64,000 nucleotides of DNA from Mactra quadrangularis (Eukaryota; Mollusca; Bivalvia; Venerida; Mactridae), in assembly GCA_025267735.1 (NCBI GenBank), contig CM046309.1, positions 55,620,319-55,684,318 on the forward strand, written 5' to 3'. Below are positions 21,814 to 37,200 of this stretch, piece after piece (position 1 is the stretch's first letter; each line of letters starts with the position of its first letter). Under the pieces are notes generated by a model. It worked only from the letters and a program-made list of their open reading frames with translations. It searched no databases and was not told the origin of the DNA. A program made the translations under genes and the position numbers.

Positions 21814-22735
21814 TATAGTGCTCAGTGTTTAATATTGGATGGTTTTGGATAGAGCTGTTTTGAAGTTTTTGAGGCAATATTTACTAACAACACTTGAGTT
21901 TATTTTTTACTATATTAAGTAAGGATAATTTATAGTCCTTAGTGTTAAGGCGGTAAGGGTATGGCTTTAAGGGGAGGTTTTGGAGGCCATACTTACTAAT
22001 AACATTAACATTAGTTTATCTATTTTGTGTTTTGTTATATTAACTTTTCTTTAGTTTGTTTTTGTACTATTTCTTAAGGAAGCATATTTTATAGTTCTTA
22101 GTGTTAAGGTGGTAACGGTATGGCTATAAGGGGAGGTTTTGGAGGCCATACTTACTAACAACACTAATTTGTCAATCAAGTAAAAAATAAAGTACATGTT
22201 GCTTATATAAGAAACTCAAACATTTTTATACACGCAGCTTAATTGTTCTATTCCATTCTACTATGATTAACATTTATTTATCAATTTGTTGTCGCCCCAA
22301 ATATATATAATGAATTTTTTATATTTTATATTTTATGTCCATTAAGTAAAAATGAAGTACAATGCTGCTAATATAAAAACTTTATTTTTATGCATGCAGC
22401 TATAATTGTTGTGCTCTGTTCTGTTCTGATCTGTTCTACTAACATTAACATTTATGTATAATTTGTTGGTCGATATTGCTGGTTATATTTTAGGGCCAAT
22501 TAAGTAAAAAAAAAAGTACATGTTGCTAATATAAGAAACCAAATTATTTTTTCATTCATGTAGCTTTAATTGTTCTGTTCTGTTCTGTTTTGTTCTACTA
22601 ACATCAACATTAGTGTATTAATTATTAAGTTTTTTAGTATATTCTAAGTAAGCATAATTTATAGTTCTTAGCGTTAAGGTGGTAAGGGTGTGGCTATAAG
22701 GGGAGGTTTTGGAGGCCATACTAACTAACAACACT
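21814..22735. repeat. ~76-bp hairpin repeat, four copies
   Basis: Copies begin at 21931, 22090 and 22660, with a diverged one at 21814. Shared words are GTGTTAAGGTGGTAA, GGGGAGGTTTTGGAGG and ACTAACAACACTAA. In the three good copies GTATGGC (GTGTGGC in the third, still pairing by G-U) pairs with GCCATAC, extended by GTAAG with CTTAC, and AGTGTT can pair with AACACT at the base. Most differences fall outside the stem. This could be a structured RNA or simply a palindromic repeat. Confidence 0.55.
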
Positions 22736-23815
22736 AACATTAATTTACTTATCTTAAATTATTTGTGTTTTTTTCATCATTCACTTACATGTATAAATTT
22801 TATTAATTAAGTGAAAATAAATTACATGTTGCTAATATAAGAAACTCAAATATCTTTATACATGTAGCTTGATTGTTCTGTTCTGTTCTTCTGACATTAA
22901 CATTTATGTATCAATTTGTTGTTGCCCCAAATTTATGTTATGAAATTATTTATATTCTATGTCAATTAAGTAAAAATGAAGTACAATGCTGCTAATATAA
23001 AAACCTTTTTATTATTTTTATGTATGTTACTATAGTTGTTCTGTTCTGTTCTGTTCTGCTCTGTTCTACTAACATTAACATTTATGTATTATTTGGTTGT
23101 CAATATTGCTGGTTATATTTTAAGGTCAATTAAGTAATAAAGTTTATGTTGCTTACATAAGAAACCCAAATTTTTTTTATACATGTAGCTATAGTTGTTC
23201 TTTTCTGTTCTGTTCCGACTGTTTTACTAACTTTAACTTTAATGTAGCATTTTGTTGGTCAATATTTTTTGTTATATTGTAAGGTCAATTGCACTCATGT
23301 ATTATTTTGTTGGTTATATTTTATGGTCAATTGAGTAGAAAATAAAGTACATGTTGCTAACATAAAAGACCCAATTTTTTATACATGTAGCTATATTTGT
23401 TCTGTTCTGTTCTTTTCTATTCTGTTGTGTTACACTTACATTAAAATTAATGTATCATTTTAATTATTGGTCAAAATTGTTTGTTATATTTTATGGTCAA
23501 TTAAGTAAAAAACAAAGTACATGTTGCTAATATAAGTAACTATTTTACTAACATTTACACTTATGTATTATTTTGTTTGTTATATTTTAAGGCCAATTAA
23601 GTAAAAAATAAAGTACATGTTGCTAATATAAGAAAACCAATTATTTTTTAATACTTGAAGCTATAATTGTTCAGTTCAGTTCTGTTCTGTTCTGTTCTTC
23701 TAACACTTACATAAGTGTATCCTTTTGTTTGTGCCCAAAATGTATGTGATGGATATCTGAATGTATGAAGGTGAATTAAGTAAAAAATAAAGTTGCACAT
23801 TAAATTATCAAAAAT
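22170..23815. repeat. ~160-bp AT-rich satellite with an internal TTCTG microsatellite
   Basis: About ten degenerate units share AATTAAGTAAAAAATAAAG, TACATGTTGCTAATATAAG, a T-run, ATACATGTAGCTATA, a variable (TTCTG)n run and CTAACATTAACATTTATGTA. The pentamer run differs in length between units. The hairpin repeat at 22660 is interspersed with this array. Confidence 0.8.
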
Positions 23816-26203
23816 TTTCAAATGCATTAAATGAGCTTATGTACGAATACTAAAGGTACATGAAATTATTTTTCAATACTTAATGCTTATGGCATTATCC
23901 ATGAAATACCAAACGAATATGAAATTATACATGAAAACCAAACCCATATGAAATTATCCATAAGTACCATACCCTTATGACATTGATTATAAATACTAAA
24001 ATCATGTGAAATTATCCATAAAAACCAAACCCACATTATATTAATAAATTATATTAATATATGTTAATATATAATTATATATTGATATATCCAATATATA
24101 ATTAATTATATTAATAAAAATTTAGGGCACATGAAATTATCCATCAATTTCTAATGATTTTTAAATTATCAATGATTACCAAACACACATGAAATTATAA
24201 AAAAATACCAAATGCCCATGAATTTATCCTTAAATACCAACAGCACATTAATTTATCCATACGTTTGTATATACCTAACACATATGAAATTTTCCATGAA
24301 TACAAAAGGCACATGAAATTATCCATCAATTTCTAATGTTTTTCCAATTATACATGAATACCAAAACACATGAAATTATAAAAATGCTTAAGGCACATGA
24401 AATTATTCATCAATTCTAATGTTTTTCAAATTATCCATGAATACCAAGCACACATAAAATTATGGAAAATACTTAAGGCACATGAAATGATTCATCAATT
24501 TCTAATGTTTTTCAAATTATCCATGAATACCAAAAAAACATGAAATTATAAAAAAATACTTAAGGCACATGAAATTATTCATCAATTTCTAATGTTTTTT
24601 CAAATTATCCATGAATACCAAACACATATGAAATTATAAAAAATACCAAATGCCTATGAATTTATCCTGAAATACCAACAGCTCATTAATTTATCAATAC
24701 ATTTGTATAAATCCAACACATATGAAATTTTCCATGAATACAAAAGGCACATGAAATAATAAATAGAAACCCCAAACACCCATGAATTTATCTCCATATA
24801 TATCAAATGCACCTGAAATTATCCATGTAAATCAAACTCATATGAAATTATCCATGAATTCCAAACCCACATGAAGTCACACATGAATGCAAAATGAACA
24901 TAAATTGTCCATAAATACCAAATGAAATTATCAATAAGTAATGAACTAACATGAAAATATCCATGAATACCTTACCAACATGAAATAATCCATAAATACC
25001 ATATGCTCATAACTTTTAATGTCATAAATGACAATTCCACATGAAATAATTCATGAATACCAAACCCACATAAAATTATCCATAAATACCAAGCACACTT
25101 GAAAGTATCCATAAATACCAACCAAGACTAGCTCCATATACATCCAACCCAGATGAGATTATCCATATATACCCGACCCAGATGAAATTGTCCATATACA
25201 TCCAACCCAGATGACATGATCCATAAATACATAACCCAGATGAGATGATCCATATAAAATTATCCATAAATACCAAGCACACATGGAATTATCTAAAAAT
25301 ACCAATCCAGACTAGCTGATCCATATACACCCAACCCAGACGAGATTATCCATATACATCCAATCCAGATGACATTTTCCATTTATACCCAACCAAGATG
25401 AGATGATTCAAATATACCCAAACCAGATGAGATGATCCATATACACCTAACCCAGATGAGATTATCCATATACAACCAACCAAGATGAGATTATTCATAT
25501 ACATTCAACCCAGATGAGATGTTTCATGTATACTTCACCTAGATGAGATTATCCATATAAAATTATCCATAACACCGAGCACACATGAAACTACCACTCC
25601 ATACTAGCTGATCCATATACACCCAACCCAGATGAAATTATCCATATACATCCAACCCAGATGAGATGTTCCATATATACCTAACCCAGATGAGAGAATC
25701 CATATAAAATTATCCATAAATACCAAGCACACTTTATAGTATCCATAAATACATACCCAGACCAGCTGATCCATATACATCCAACCCAGATGAAATTATC
25801 TATATATGCCTACCCAGATGAGATTATCCATATACATCCAACCCAGATGAGATTATCCATATACTTCCAACCCAGATGAGATTATCCATACACCCAACCT
25901 AGATGAGATTATCCATATACATCCAATCCAGAAGAGAAGATCCATATAAAATTATCCATAAATACAAAGCACACATGAAATTATCCATAAAGACAAGCCC
26001 AGACTAGCTGATCCATATACATTCAACCCAGATGAGATTATCCATATACATTCAACCAAAATGACAATATCCATATATATACCCAACCCAGATGAGATGA
26101 TTCATACATACCCAACCCAGATGAGATGATCCATATATACCCAACCAAGATGAGATGATCCATACATACCAAAACCAGATGAGATGAGATGAGATGAGAT
26201 GAT
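23815..26203. repeat. ~29-bp AT-rich satellite with two sub-domains
   Basis: From 23815 to about 25090 units look like ACATGAAATTATCCATGA plus ATACCAAA. From about 25090 to 26203 they shift to CCCAACCCAGATGAGAT plus (T/G)ATCCATATACAT. Mixed units occur at the border. Longer blocks (for example ATGAAATTATCCATAAATACC then ATGAGATGATCC) recur every few hundred bases. It contains an extreme AT palindromic stretch at about 24030-24120 and ends with (ATGAG)n near 26176-26200. Confidence 0.88.
24030..24120. repeat. AT-only palindromic stretch
   Basis: An alternating ATTAATATATTAA-type region within the 29-bp satellite, made of several overlapping self-complementary words (TTATATTAATATA, ATATAATTAATTATAT). 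It is likely unstable or cruciform-prone. Confidence 0.6.
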
Positions 26204-26204
26204 C

Positions 26205-26525
26205 CATAATATTCCATGTCTCTTAGTTTTAGTTTGCATATGAAAAATGCATACACTCCGTCTTGAGATAAGACCACAGGTTACGGCAATGGTCGCAGCG
26301 CTCTTGATTGAGGTCCTATCCCTAACGGGGTCCGTACCCAATGCATCCGTCGGGGTCAGTTGTGATTTGCCTTGGTTGCAAAGGATATGTATGCACGCAT
26401 ATGCATTATCCATAGTGTTTCGTCACTATGTTTCGTGCATATGTCGTATGTCAAAACGGTGCGACTTAAGAGTTAGAGTTAAGACAAGCCCCACCTCTAC
26501 TCACCCACCCTGAGTTGCACTGACT
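26205..26525. other. GC-richer unique island of unknown nature
   Basis: About 300 bp with CpG and balanced composition between two satellites. It gives an 88-codon plus frame (26247-26513) and a 103-codon minus frame (26102-26413) with no recognisable motif. It may be a transposon remnant or a unique locus flanked by arrays. Confidence 0.4.
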
Positions 26526-26989
26526 ATTGCTTTATGTGGGTAACTTGACCTTATATTGATGCATTAGTTCTTAAATGATCTAACTGTATCATGTAAGCCA
26601 GTCACAAGTCTGGATAAACAAGGAGTGGCCACAAAAGTAATCAAGCATAACAATTCATGAATATAATCTATTTTCTGATAATAATTGAACAAATCAAACA
26701 CACCAATCTTCAAAATACATAAATAAGTATCAGTCAAACTCTGTTGGATAGAGTTTATGATCAAAATTCACTTTTCAACTGATAACTCTTTCAAAGTAAA
26801 AGTGTATTAATGTGTGGCATGTAGCTGCATATCACTTGGGACCAGCAACATGACACTCTTTAAGTTTATTGCAAAACACATTGTGCTAGTGATCATTCTC
26901 TTTGTCATTAGAAGTTCTGAGTTCAAGTTTCAATGGGAGTTAATTGGCTGGGTCTCATGTTGTTAAAGTTGTGTTTAATTTATGTTTTA
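26526..26989. other. Non-coding spacer
   Basis: AT-rich unique sequence between the island and the 31-bp array. Nothing recognised. Confidence 0.4.
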
Positions 26990-28102
26990 AAAATATAGTA
27001 TAAATATAGATTATAGGAATGATGAACAAAATAGCATGAATATAGAAATGATGGACAAAAACACAATGAATATTGAAATGATGGACAAAGGAAAGAATGA
27101 ATATAGAAATGATGAACAAAATTTAGCATGAATATAGAAATGATGGACTAACTATAGCATGAATATGATATGATGAAAAAAATATAGTATAGATATAAAA
27201 ATATAGGAAAGATGAACATGATATAGCATGATTATAGAATATAGGAAAGATTAACAAAAAATAGCACGAATATAGAAATGATGAATAAAATATAGCATGA
27301 ATATAGAAATGATGGGCAAAATATAGCATGAATATGAAATGATAAACAAAATATAACATGAATATGGAAATATAGGAATGATGAACAAAAAAAGTATGAA
27401 TATAGAATATAGTAATGATTAACAAAATATAGCATGAATATAGAAATGATTCACAAAATATAGCATGAATAAAGGGATGATGGACAAACTATAGCATGAT
27501 TATAAAATGATGGAAAAAATATAGTATGAATATAGGAATGATGAACATAGTTAGCATGATTATAGAATAAAGGAATGATAAACATATAAAATATAGCATG
27601 AAAATTGAACTGATGGACAAAAAATAACATGAATAAAGTATTGATAAACAAAATATAGCATGAATATAAAAATGATTAGCAAGATAAAGCGTGAGTATGA
27701 AATGATTAATTAGATATAACATGATTGTAGAAATATAAGAATGATGAACAAAATATAGCATGAATAAAGAAATATAGGAATTGATGACTAAATAAAGCAT
27801 GAATATAGAAATGATGAATAAAATATAGCATGAATATAGAATATAGGAATGATGAACAAAATATAGCATGAAAATAGAAAGGATGAACAAAATATAGCAT
27901 GAAAATAGAAAGGATGAACAAAATTTAACATGAATATAGAAATGATGAACAAAATATAGCATGAATAAAGGGATGATGAACAAATTATAGCATGAATATA
28001 GAAATGATTCACAAAATATAGCATGAATATAGAAATCATGAAAAAATATAGTATGAATATAGGAATGACGAACAAATTATAGCATGAAAATAGAAATGAT
28101 TC

Positions 28103-28970
28103 ACAAAATATAGCATGAATATAGAAATGATGGACAAACTATAGCATGATTATGAAATGATAAAAAAAATATAGTATGAATATAGGAATGATGAAAATAG
28201 TTAGCATGATTTTAGAATATAGGAATGATGAACAAAATATAGCATGAAAATTGAACTGATGAACAAAATATAGCATGAATATAGAAATGATTAGCAAAAT
28301 AAAGCATGAGTATGAAATAATTAACATGATTGTAGAAATATAAGAATGATGAACAAAATAAAGCATGAATAGAGAAATGATGAACAAAATATAGTTTGAA
28401 TAAAGAAATATAGGAATTGATGACGAAATAAAGCATGAATATAGAAATGATGAATAAAATATAGCATGAATATAGAAAATAGGAATGATGAACAAAATAT
28501 AGAATGAAAATAAAAAGGATAAACAAAATATAGCATGAATATAGAAATGATGGACAAACTATAGCATGATTATGAAATGATAAAAAAAATATAGTATGAA
28601 TATAGGAATGATGAAAATAGTTAGCATGATTTTAGAATATAGGAATGATGAACAAAATATAGCATGAAAATTGAACTGATGAACAAAATATAGCATGAAT
28701 ATAGAAATGATTAGCAAAATAAAGCATGAGTATGAAATAATTAACATGATTGTAGAAATATAAGAATGATGAACAAAATAAAGCATGAATAGAGAAATGA
28801 TGAACAAAATATAGTTTGAATAAAGAAATATAGGAATTGATGACGAAATAAAGCATGAATATAGAAATGATGAATAAAATATAGCATGAATATAGAAAAT
28901 AGGAATGATGAACAAAATATAGAATGAAAATAAAAAGGATAAACAAAATATAGCATGAATATAGAAATGA
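28103..28970. repeat. Identical 448-bp overlap duplication (offset 420)
   Basis: 28103-28550 and 28523-28970 are identical base for base as read line by line, including rare variants such as AATAGTTAGCATGATTTTAG and TAGTTTGAATAAAGAAATA. Surrounding 31-bp units are 10-20% diverged. This is a very recent tandem duplication or an assembly duplication. Confidence 0.9.
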
Positions 28971-31900
28971 CGGACAAAATATATAGCATGAATATAGAAA
29001 TGATGGACAAAATATAGCATGAATTTAGAATAAAGGAATGATGAACAAAGTATAGTATGAATAATGAAATGATGGACAAAAAATAGCATGAATGCAGAAA
29101 TGATGAACAAAATATAGCACGAATATGGAAACGATGGACAAAATATAGCATGAATATAGAATATAGGTATGATGAACGAAATATAGCATGAATATTGAAA
29201 TTATGGGAAAAAATATACCATGAATATAGAAATGATGGACAGCATAAAGCATGAATATAGAAAAGGTGAACAAAATATAGCATGAATATAGAAATGATGA
29301 ACAAGATATAGCAAAAATATAGAAATGATGGAAAAAGTATATCATAAATATAGAAAAAATGGACAATGTGCAGCATGAATATAGAAATATCGGAAAGATT
29401 AACATAATTTAGTATGAATATAAAATATAGGAATGGTGAAAAAAATAAAGCATGAATATAGAAATGATGAACAAAATAAAGGATGAAAAGAGAAATGATG
29501 GACAAATAAAGCATGAATAGAGAAATGATGAACAAAAAATAGCATGAATAGAGAAATGCTTTACAAAATATAGCATGAATATTGAAATGATGAACAAAAT
29601 AAAGCATGAATATTGAAATGATGGACAAACTGTAGCATGAATATGAAATGATGAAAAAAATATAGTATGATTATAGAAATATAGTAATGATGAGCAAAAT
29701 AGAGTATGAATATAGGATATAGGAATGATAACAAAATATAGCATGAATATATAAATGATTAACAAAATTTACCATCAATATAGAAATGATGGATAAACTA
29801 AAGCATGAATATGAATGGATGAAAAAAAATATAGTATAATTATAGAAATATAGTAATGATCAGCAAAAAATAGTTTGAATATAGAATATTGGAAAGATAA
29901 CAAAATATATCATTAATATATAAATGATAAACCAAAATATAGCATGAATAAAAATGATGAACAAACTATTGCATGAATATGAAATGATGGACAAAATATA
30001 GCATGATTATAGAAATATACGAATGATGAACATAATATTGCATGAACTTGGAAATGATGAAGAAAATATTGCATGAATATAAAAATGATGAACAAAACAT
30101 AGCATGATTCTAGAAATGTACTAATGATAAACATAAAATAGCATGAATTTTAAAATGATGAAAAAATGTTGCATGATTAGAAAATGGTGAACAACAAAAA
30201 AGATATAGAATATAGCAATGATAAACAAAATATGGCATGTATAAAGAAAGGATGAACAAAAATACAGCAAGAATATAGAAATGCTAAAACGAATATAGCG
30301 TGAGTATGAAATGATGAACAAAATATAGCATGATTATGAAATGATGAACAAAATATAGCATGAATATAGAATAGAGGAATGATGACCAATATATAGCATA
30401 AATATAGAAATGATGGAAGAAAATATACCATGAATATGGAAATGATGGACAAATTATAGCATGAAAATGAAATGATGAACAAAATATTGTATGAATAGAA
30501 ATGATGAACAATGTATAGTAGACAGATATAGATATATAGGAATGATGAACAAAATATAGCATGAATATGGAATTGATGAACAAAATATAGTATGAATAGA
30601 AATGATGAACAATATATAGTAGAAAGATATTGATAAATAGAAATGATGAACCCAATACAGTATGAATATAGAATATGGAAATGATGAACAAAATACAGCA
30701 TGAATATAGAATATAGAAATGATGAAAAATATAGAGCATGAATAGAGAAATGATGGAAGAAAATACACATTGAAAGTTGAAATGATGGACAAATTATAAT
30801 ATGAAAATAAAATGATGAACAATATATAGAAGAAAGATATAGATATATAGAAATGATGAACAAAATAAAGCATGAATATAGAATTGATGAAATAAATAAA
30901 GCATGAAGAGAGAAATGATGAAGCAAACATTGCATGAATAGAGAAATGATGAACAAAATAAAGCATGAATAGAAAAATGATTAACAAAATTAACCACCAA
31001 TATGTAAGTGATGGACAAACTATAGCATGAATATGAAATGATGAAAAAAATATAGTATGATTAGAGAAATATAGTAATGATGAGCAAAATATAGTATGAA
31101 TATAGTATATAGGAATGATAACAAAATGTAGCATGAATATATAAATGATTGACATAATATAACATGAATAAAGAAATGATGAACAATATTTACCATCAAT
31201 ATAGAAATGATGGATAAGCTATAGCATTAATATGAAATGATGAAAGAAATATAGTACATGTATGATTATAGAAATATAGTAATGATCAGCAAAATATAGT
31301 ATGATTATAAAATATAGGAATGATAACAAAATATAGCATGAATATATAAATGATTAACCAAAACATAGCATGAATAAAAAATGATGACAAACTATAGCTT
31401 GAATATGAAATGATGAAAACCAATTAGTTTAAACATAGAAACATTGGAATGATGAACATAATTTAGCATGATTATAGAATATAGGAATGATGAACAAATA
31501 TAGCATGATTATAGAAATAAAGTAATGATTAACATAACATAGCATGAATTTTGAACTGATTAAGAAAACATTGCATGAATATGAAAATGATGAACAAAAT
31601 ATAGTTTGAATGTAGTAATGTAAAAATGATGATAAAAAGAGTGATTATAGAATATAAGAATGATGAAATAGATATAGCATGAATAAAGAAATGATTGACA
31701 AAATATAGCATGAATATGAAATGATGAACAAAAAATAGCATGATTATGAAATTATGAATAAAACATATCATAAATATAGAATATAGGAATGATGAACAAA
31801 ATAAAGCATGAATAGAGAAATGATGGAAGAAAATATACCATGAATATAGAAATGATGGACAAATAATAGCATGAAAATGAAATAAAGAAAAAAATTTAGT

Positions 31901-33059
31901 ATGAATAAAAATGATGAACAATATATAGTAGAAAGATATAGATATATCGGAATGATGAACAAAATTTAGCATGAATAATGAATTGCTGCATAAAATATAA
32001 CTTGAATATAGAATATAGGTATGTTGAACAAATGAAGCATGAATATAGAAATGATGGACAACATATAGCATCAACATTGAAATGATGGTCAAAATATACC
32101 ATGAATATAGAAATAATGGACAAAATGTAGCATGAATATAGTTATGATGGACAAAAATAGCTTGAATATAGAAATGATAAACAAAGTACAGTATATATAT
32201 AAAAATATAGGACTGATGAACAAAATATAGTATTAATTTAGAATATAGGAATGATGAACAAAATTTAGCATGAATATAGGAATGATGAACAAAATAAAGC
32301 ATGAATATAGAAATTATGAAATTGATATAGTATGAAAAAAAGATAGGAATGATGGACAAAATATAGCATGAAAATAGAAATGTTGAACACAATATAGCAC
32401 AAATATAGGAATTTTTGACAAAAGATAGCATGATCATAGAAATTATGAACAAAATATAGCATGAATATAGAAATGATGGACGAACTTTAGCATGAATATG
32501 AAATGATGAAAAAATATAGTATAAATATATAGGAATATAGGAATGATGAACTTAGTATAGCATGATTATAGAATACAGGAACGATGAACAAATATAGCAT
32601 GAATATAGAAATGATTGAAAAAGTATAGCATGAATAAAGGAATAATGAACAAAATATAGTATGAATTGAGAAATATAGGAATGATTAACAAAATATTGCA
32701 TGAATACAGAAATGATGAACAAAATATAGCATGAATATTGAAACTATGGTCAAAAATTAGAATGAATAAAGAGACTATGAACAAAATATAGCATGAATAT
32801 AGAAATGATTGACCATTACAACATAGATATATAAATGATGGACAAAATAAAGCATGAATATTAAATGATGATCAAACAATAGTATGAATATTGAGATAAT
32901 TGACAAAATATAGCATAAATATAGAAATGATGAACAAATTTGAACATAAATAAAGGAATGATGAACTAAATATGGTATGAATTGAGAAATATAGGAATGA
33001 TGAATAAAATACAGCATGCATATAGAAATGATGAACCAAAACGTAGCATGAAGAAATAT

Positions 33060-34260
33060 TGATGGACACGATATAGCATGAATATAGAAATGATGAATAA
33101 AAATATTACATGAATATAGAAACATACGAATTATAATAAAAAATAAATTATGAATATAGAATGTAGTAATAATTAACAATATATAGCATTTATATAGAAA
33201 TGATGAACAAAATATAGCATGAATATAGAAATGATGGACAAAGTATAGCATAAATATTGACATGATGAACAAAATTTAGCATAAATATAGGAATGATGAA
33301 CAAAATATAGTTTGAATTTAGAAATAAAGGAATGACGAACAAAATATAGCATGAATATAGAAATGATAAACAAAATATAGCATGAGTATAGAAATGATGA
33401 AATAAATATTGTATAAATATAAAAATATAGGAATGACGGACATAATATAGCATGATTATCGAATATAGGAATGATAAACAAAAAATAGTTGGAATACTGA
33501 AATGATAGACAAAAAATAGCATGAATATTGAATTGATTGACTTTATATAGCTTGATTATGATATGATGAACAAAATATAACATGAATGTAGAAATAATGG
33601 ACAAACTTTAGCATGAATATGAAATGAGGAAAAATAAAGTATCAATATAGAATATAGGAATGATGAACAAAATATACCATGATTATAGAATTAATAAACA
33701 AATATAACAGGAACATAGAAATGATGGAAAAAATGTATCATGAATATAGAAATAATGGACAAAATAACGCATGCATATAAAAATGATGAACAAAATATAG
33801 AATGAATATATAGATGAGGGATAAAATATAGCATGAATATAGAAATGATGCACAAAATATAGCAAAAATATAGAATAAAGGAATGATATACAAAATATAG
33901 CATGAATATAGGAATGATGGAAAAAATATACCATGAATATAGAAATGATGGATTTATTTATTTATTTATTGGAGTTAACGCCGGATCAACACAATTAAGG
34001 TCATTTCACATTTATCCATAGCCAGTACTCACCTACCATTCCACAAAGCCGGAATCAGCTCCATATTAACTAATCAATGGAGGAAAATCGACATTATTGT
34101 CAAATTTTCATGGAAAGGTATAACCTCCATTGGTGGTATTCGAATCGCATCCCCTCGGGCACGAGTATCCAAATCCCGGTGCGCTACCAACTGCACTATC
34201 GACCTGGGTTAGGGAAATGATGGACAAAGGACAGTATGAATATAGACATGATGAACAACA
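33060..34260. repeat. Higher-order duplication block, left copy (partner 40330-41820)
   Basis: This block carries rare modules in the same order as 40330-41820: GAAGAAATATTGATGG or GAAGAAATATCGATGG, then ATAATAAAAAATAAATTATG, then a SINE at the same internal position followed by AGGGAAATGATGGACAAAGG. The offset grows from about 7.28 kb to 7.56 kb because the right copy has an extra internal duplication near 41040-41240. Confidence 0.85.
33953..34213 (-). mobile_element. SINE copy in the satellite (left duplicate)
   Basis: Same family as the element at 48944, in minus orientation: the ATTTATTTATTTATT tail is at the left end and the tRNA-like head at the right (complement reads CCCAGGTCGATAGTGC). 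A candidate 11-bp duplication, GAAATGATGGA, occurs at 33942-33952 and 34214-34224. That word is also satellite sequence, so its value is limited. Confidence 0.88.
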
Positions 34261-37200
34261 TCTTGCATAAATATTGAAATGATGAACAAAATATAGCATG
34301 AAAATAGAAATGGAGAACAAGATATAGCATGAATATAGAAATAATGAACAAAAAATAGCATGAATATAGAAGTGATTGACAAACTATAGCATGAATATGA
34401 AATGATGATGAAAATATAGTATGATTATACAAATGAAGGAATGATGAGCAAAACATAGTAAAATAATAGAATATAGGAATTATGAACAAAATATGACATG
34501 AATATATAAATGATGAACCCAAACATAGCACAAATAAAATATATTTGACATAATATGGCATCAATATAGAAATGATAGACAAACTATAGCATGAATATGA
34601 AATGATATACAAATATAGCATAATTATATAAATATATAGGAATGATAAACATAATATAGCATGAATTTGGAAATGATAAAGAAAATTTCGCATGAATATA
34701 AAAATGAACAAAACATAGCATGATTCTAGAAATATACTAATGATGAACATAAAATAGTATGAATTTTGAAATATTGAAAAAATATTGCATGATAAGAAAA
34801 ATGATCAACAAAATATAGTTTGAATATAGAAATGTAAGAATGGTGAACAAAAAAATATAGAATATAGGAATGATTAACAAAATATGGCATGAATAATGAA
34901 AGGATGAACAAAAATAGAGCATGAATATAGAAATGATGAAACAAATATAGCGTGAATATGAAATGATGAACAAAATATAGCATGAATATAGAATATAGGA
35001 ATGATGAACAAGATACAGCATAAATATAGAAATGATGGAAGAAAATATACCATGAATATGGAAATGATGGACAAATTATAGCATGACAATGAAATGATGA
35101 ACAAAATATAATGAATGGAAATGATGAACAATATATAGTAGAAAGATATAGATATATAGAAATGATGAACACAATATAGTATGAATATAGAATATAGGAA
35201 TGATGAACAAAATATAGCATGAATATAGAATATAGGAATAATGAACAAAATATAGCATAAATATAGAATATAGAAATGATGAACAATAAAAAGCATGAAT
35301 TGATAAATGATGGAAGAAAATACACATTGAAAGTTGAAATGATGGACAAATTATAGTATGAAAATGAAATGATGAACAATATATAGTAGAAAGATATAGA
35401 TATAAAGAAATGATGAACAAAATAAAGCATGAATATAGAATTGATGAACAAAATATTACTTGAATATAGAATATAGGTATGATGAACAAAAAATGGCATG
35501 AATATAGAAATGATTGACAAAATATAGCATGAATATGAAATGATGAACAAAATATAACATGAATGTAGAGATGATGGACAAACTTTTACATGAATATGAA
35601 ATGAGGAAAATAAAAAGTATCAATAAAGAATTAAGGAATGATGAATAAAATATACCATGATTATAAAATAAATGAACATAATAAAGCATGAATATAGAAA
35701 TAATGGACAAAGTATAGCATGAATATAGAAATGATGGACAAATAAAGCATGCATATAAAAGTGATGAACAATATAAAGCATGAATATAGAAAGATGGATA
35801 AAATATAGCATGAATACAAACTGATGCACAAAATATAGCATTAACATTGAATATAGGATTGACGAACAAAATATAGCATGAATATAGAAATGATGAACAA
35901 CACATAGCATGAATATAGAAATGGTGAACAAAATATAGCATGAATATGGAAATGATAGACAAAGTATAGCATGAATATAAAAATAATGGAAATATTAACA
36001 TAATTTAGTATGAATATAGAATACAGGAATGGTGAACAAAATATAGCATATTTATAGAAAAAATAAACAAAATGAAGCATGAATAGAGAAATGATGAACA
36101 AATTAAAGCATGAATAGAGAAATGATGAAGCAAATATGGCATGAATAGAGAAATGAAGGACAAATAAAGCATAAATAGAAAAATGATGAACAAAATTAAC
36201 CACCAATATAGAAATGATGTACAAACTATAGCATGAATATGAAATGATAAAAAATAGTATGATTAGAGAAATAAAGTAATGATGAGCAAAATATAGTATG
36301 AATATAGAATATAGGAATAACAAAATAAAGCATGAATATATAAATGATTGACATAATATAACATGAATAGAGAAATGATGAACAAAATTTACCATCACTA
36401 TAGAAACGATGGATAAACAATAGCATTAATATGAAATGATTAAAAAAAATATTGTATGATTATAGAAATAAAGTAATGATCAGCAAAATATAGTATAAAT
36501 ATAGAATATAGGAATGATAACAAAATAAAGCATTAATATATGAATGATTAACCAAAACATAGCATGAATAAAAAATGATGAACAAAGTATAGCATGAATA
36601 TAAAATGATGAAAACAATTTGTTTGAACAAAGAAACATGGGAATGATGACCATGATTTAGCGTGATTATAGAATATAGGAATGATGAACAAAATATAGCA
36701 TTATTATAGAAATATAGTCATGATTAACATAATACAGCATGAATTTTGAACTGATTAAGAAAATATTGCATGAATATGAAAATGATGAACAAAATATAGT
36801 TTGAATATAGTAATGTAAAAACGATGATAAAAAAGTGATTATAGAATATAAAAATGATGAATAGATATAGCATGAATTAAGAAATGATTTACAAAATATA
36901 GCATGAATATGAAATGATGAACACAATAGAGCATGAATATAGAAATGATGGAAGAAAATAAACCATTAATATAGAAATGATGGACAAATAATAGCATGAA
37001 AATGGAATGATGAACAAAATTTAGTATGAATAGAAATGATGAACAATATACAGTAGAAAGATATAGATATATCGGAATGATGAACAAAATTAAAATGCAT
37101 AAAGAATTGATGAATGAAATATTACTTGAATAAAGAATATAGGTATGTTGAACAAATGAAGCATGAATATAGAAATGATGGACAACATAAAGCATCAACA

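Noticed and set aside
21814..21896. Compensatory base changes between the diverged hairpin copy and the others
   Set aside because: The best sequence alignment puts the pairing strands in different registers, so the apparent covariation is not reliable.
26102..26513. 103- and 88-codon frames in the GC-richer island
   Set aside because: Opposite-strand overlap, partial overlap with satellite and no recognisable motif.
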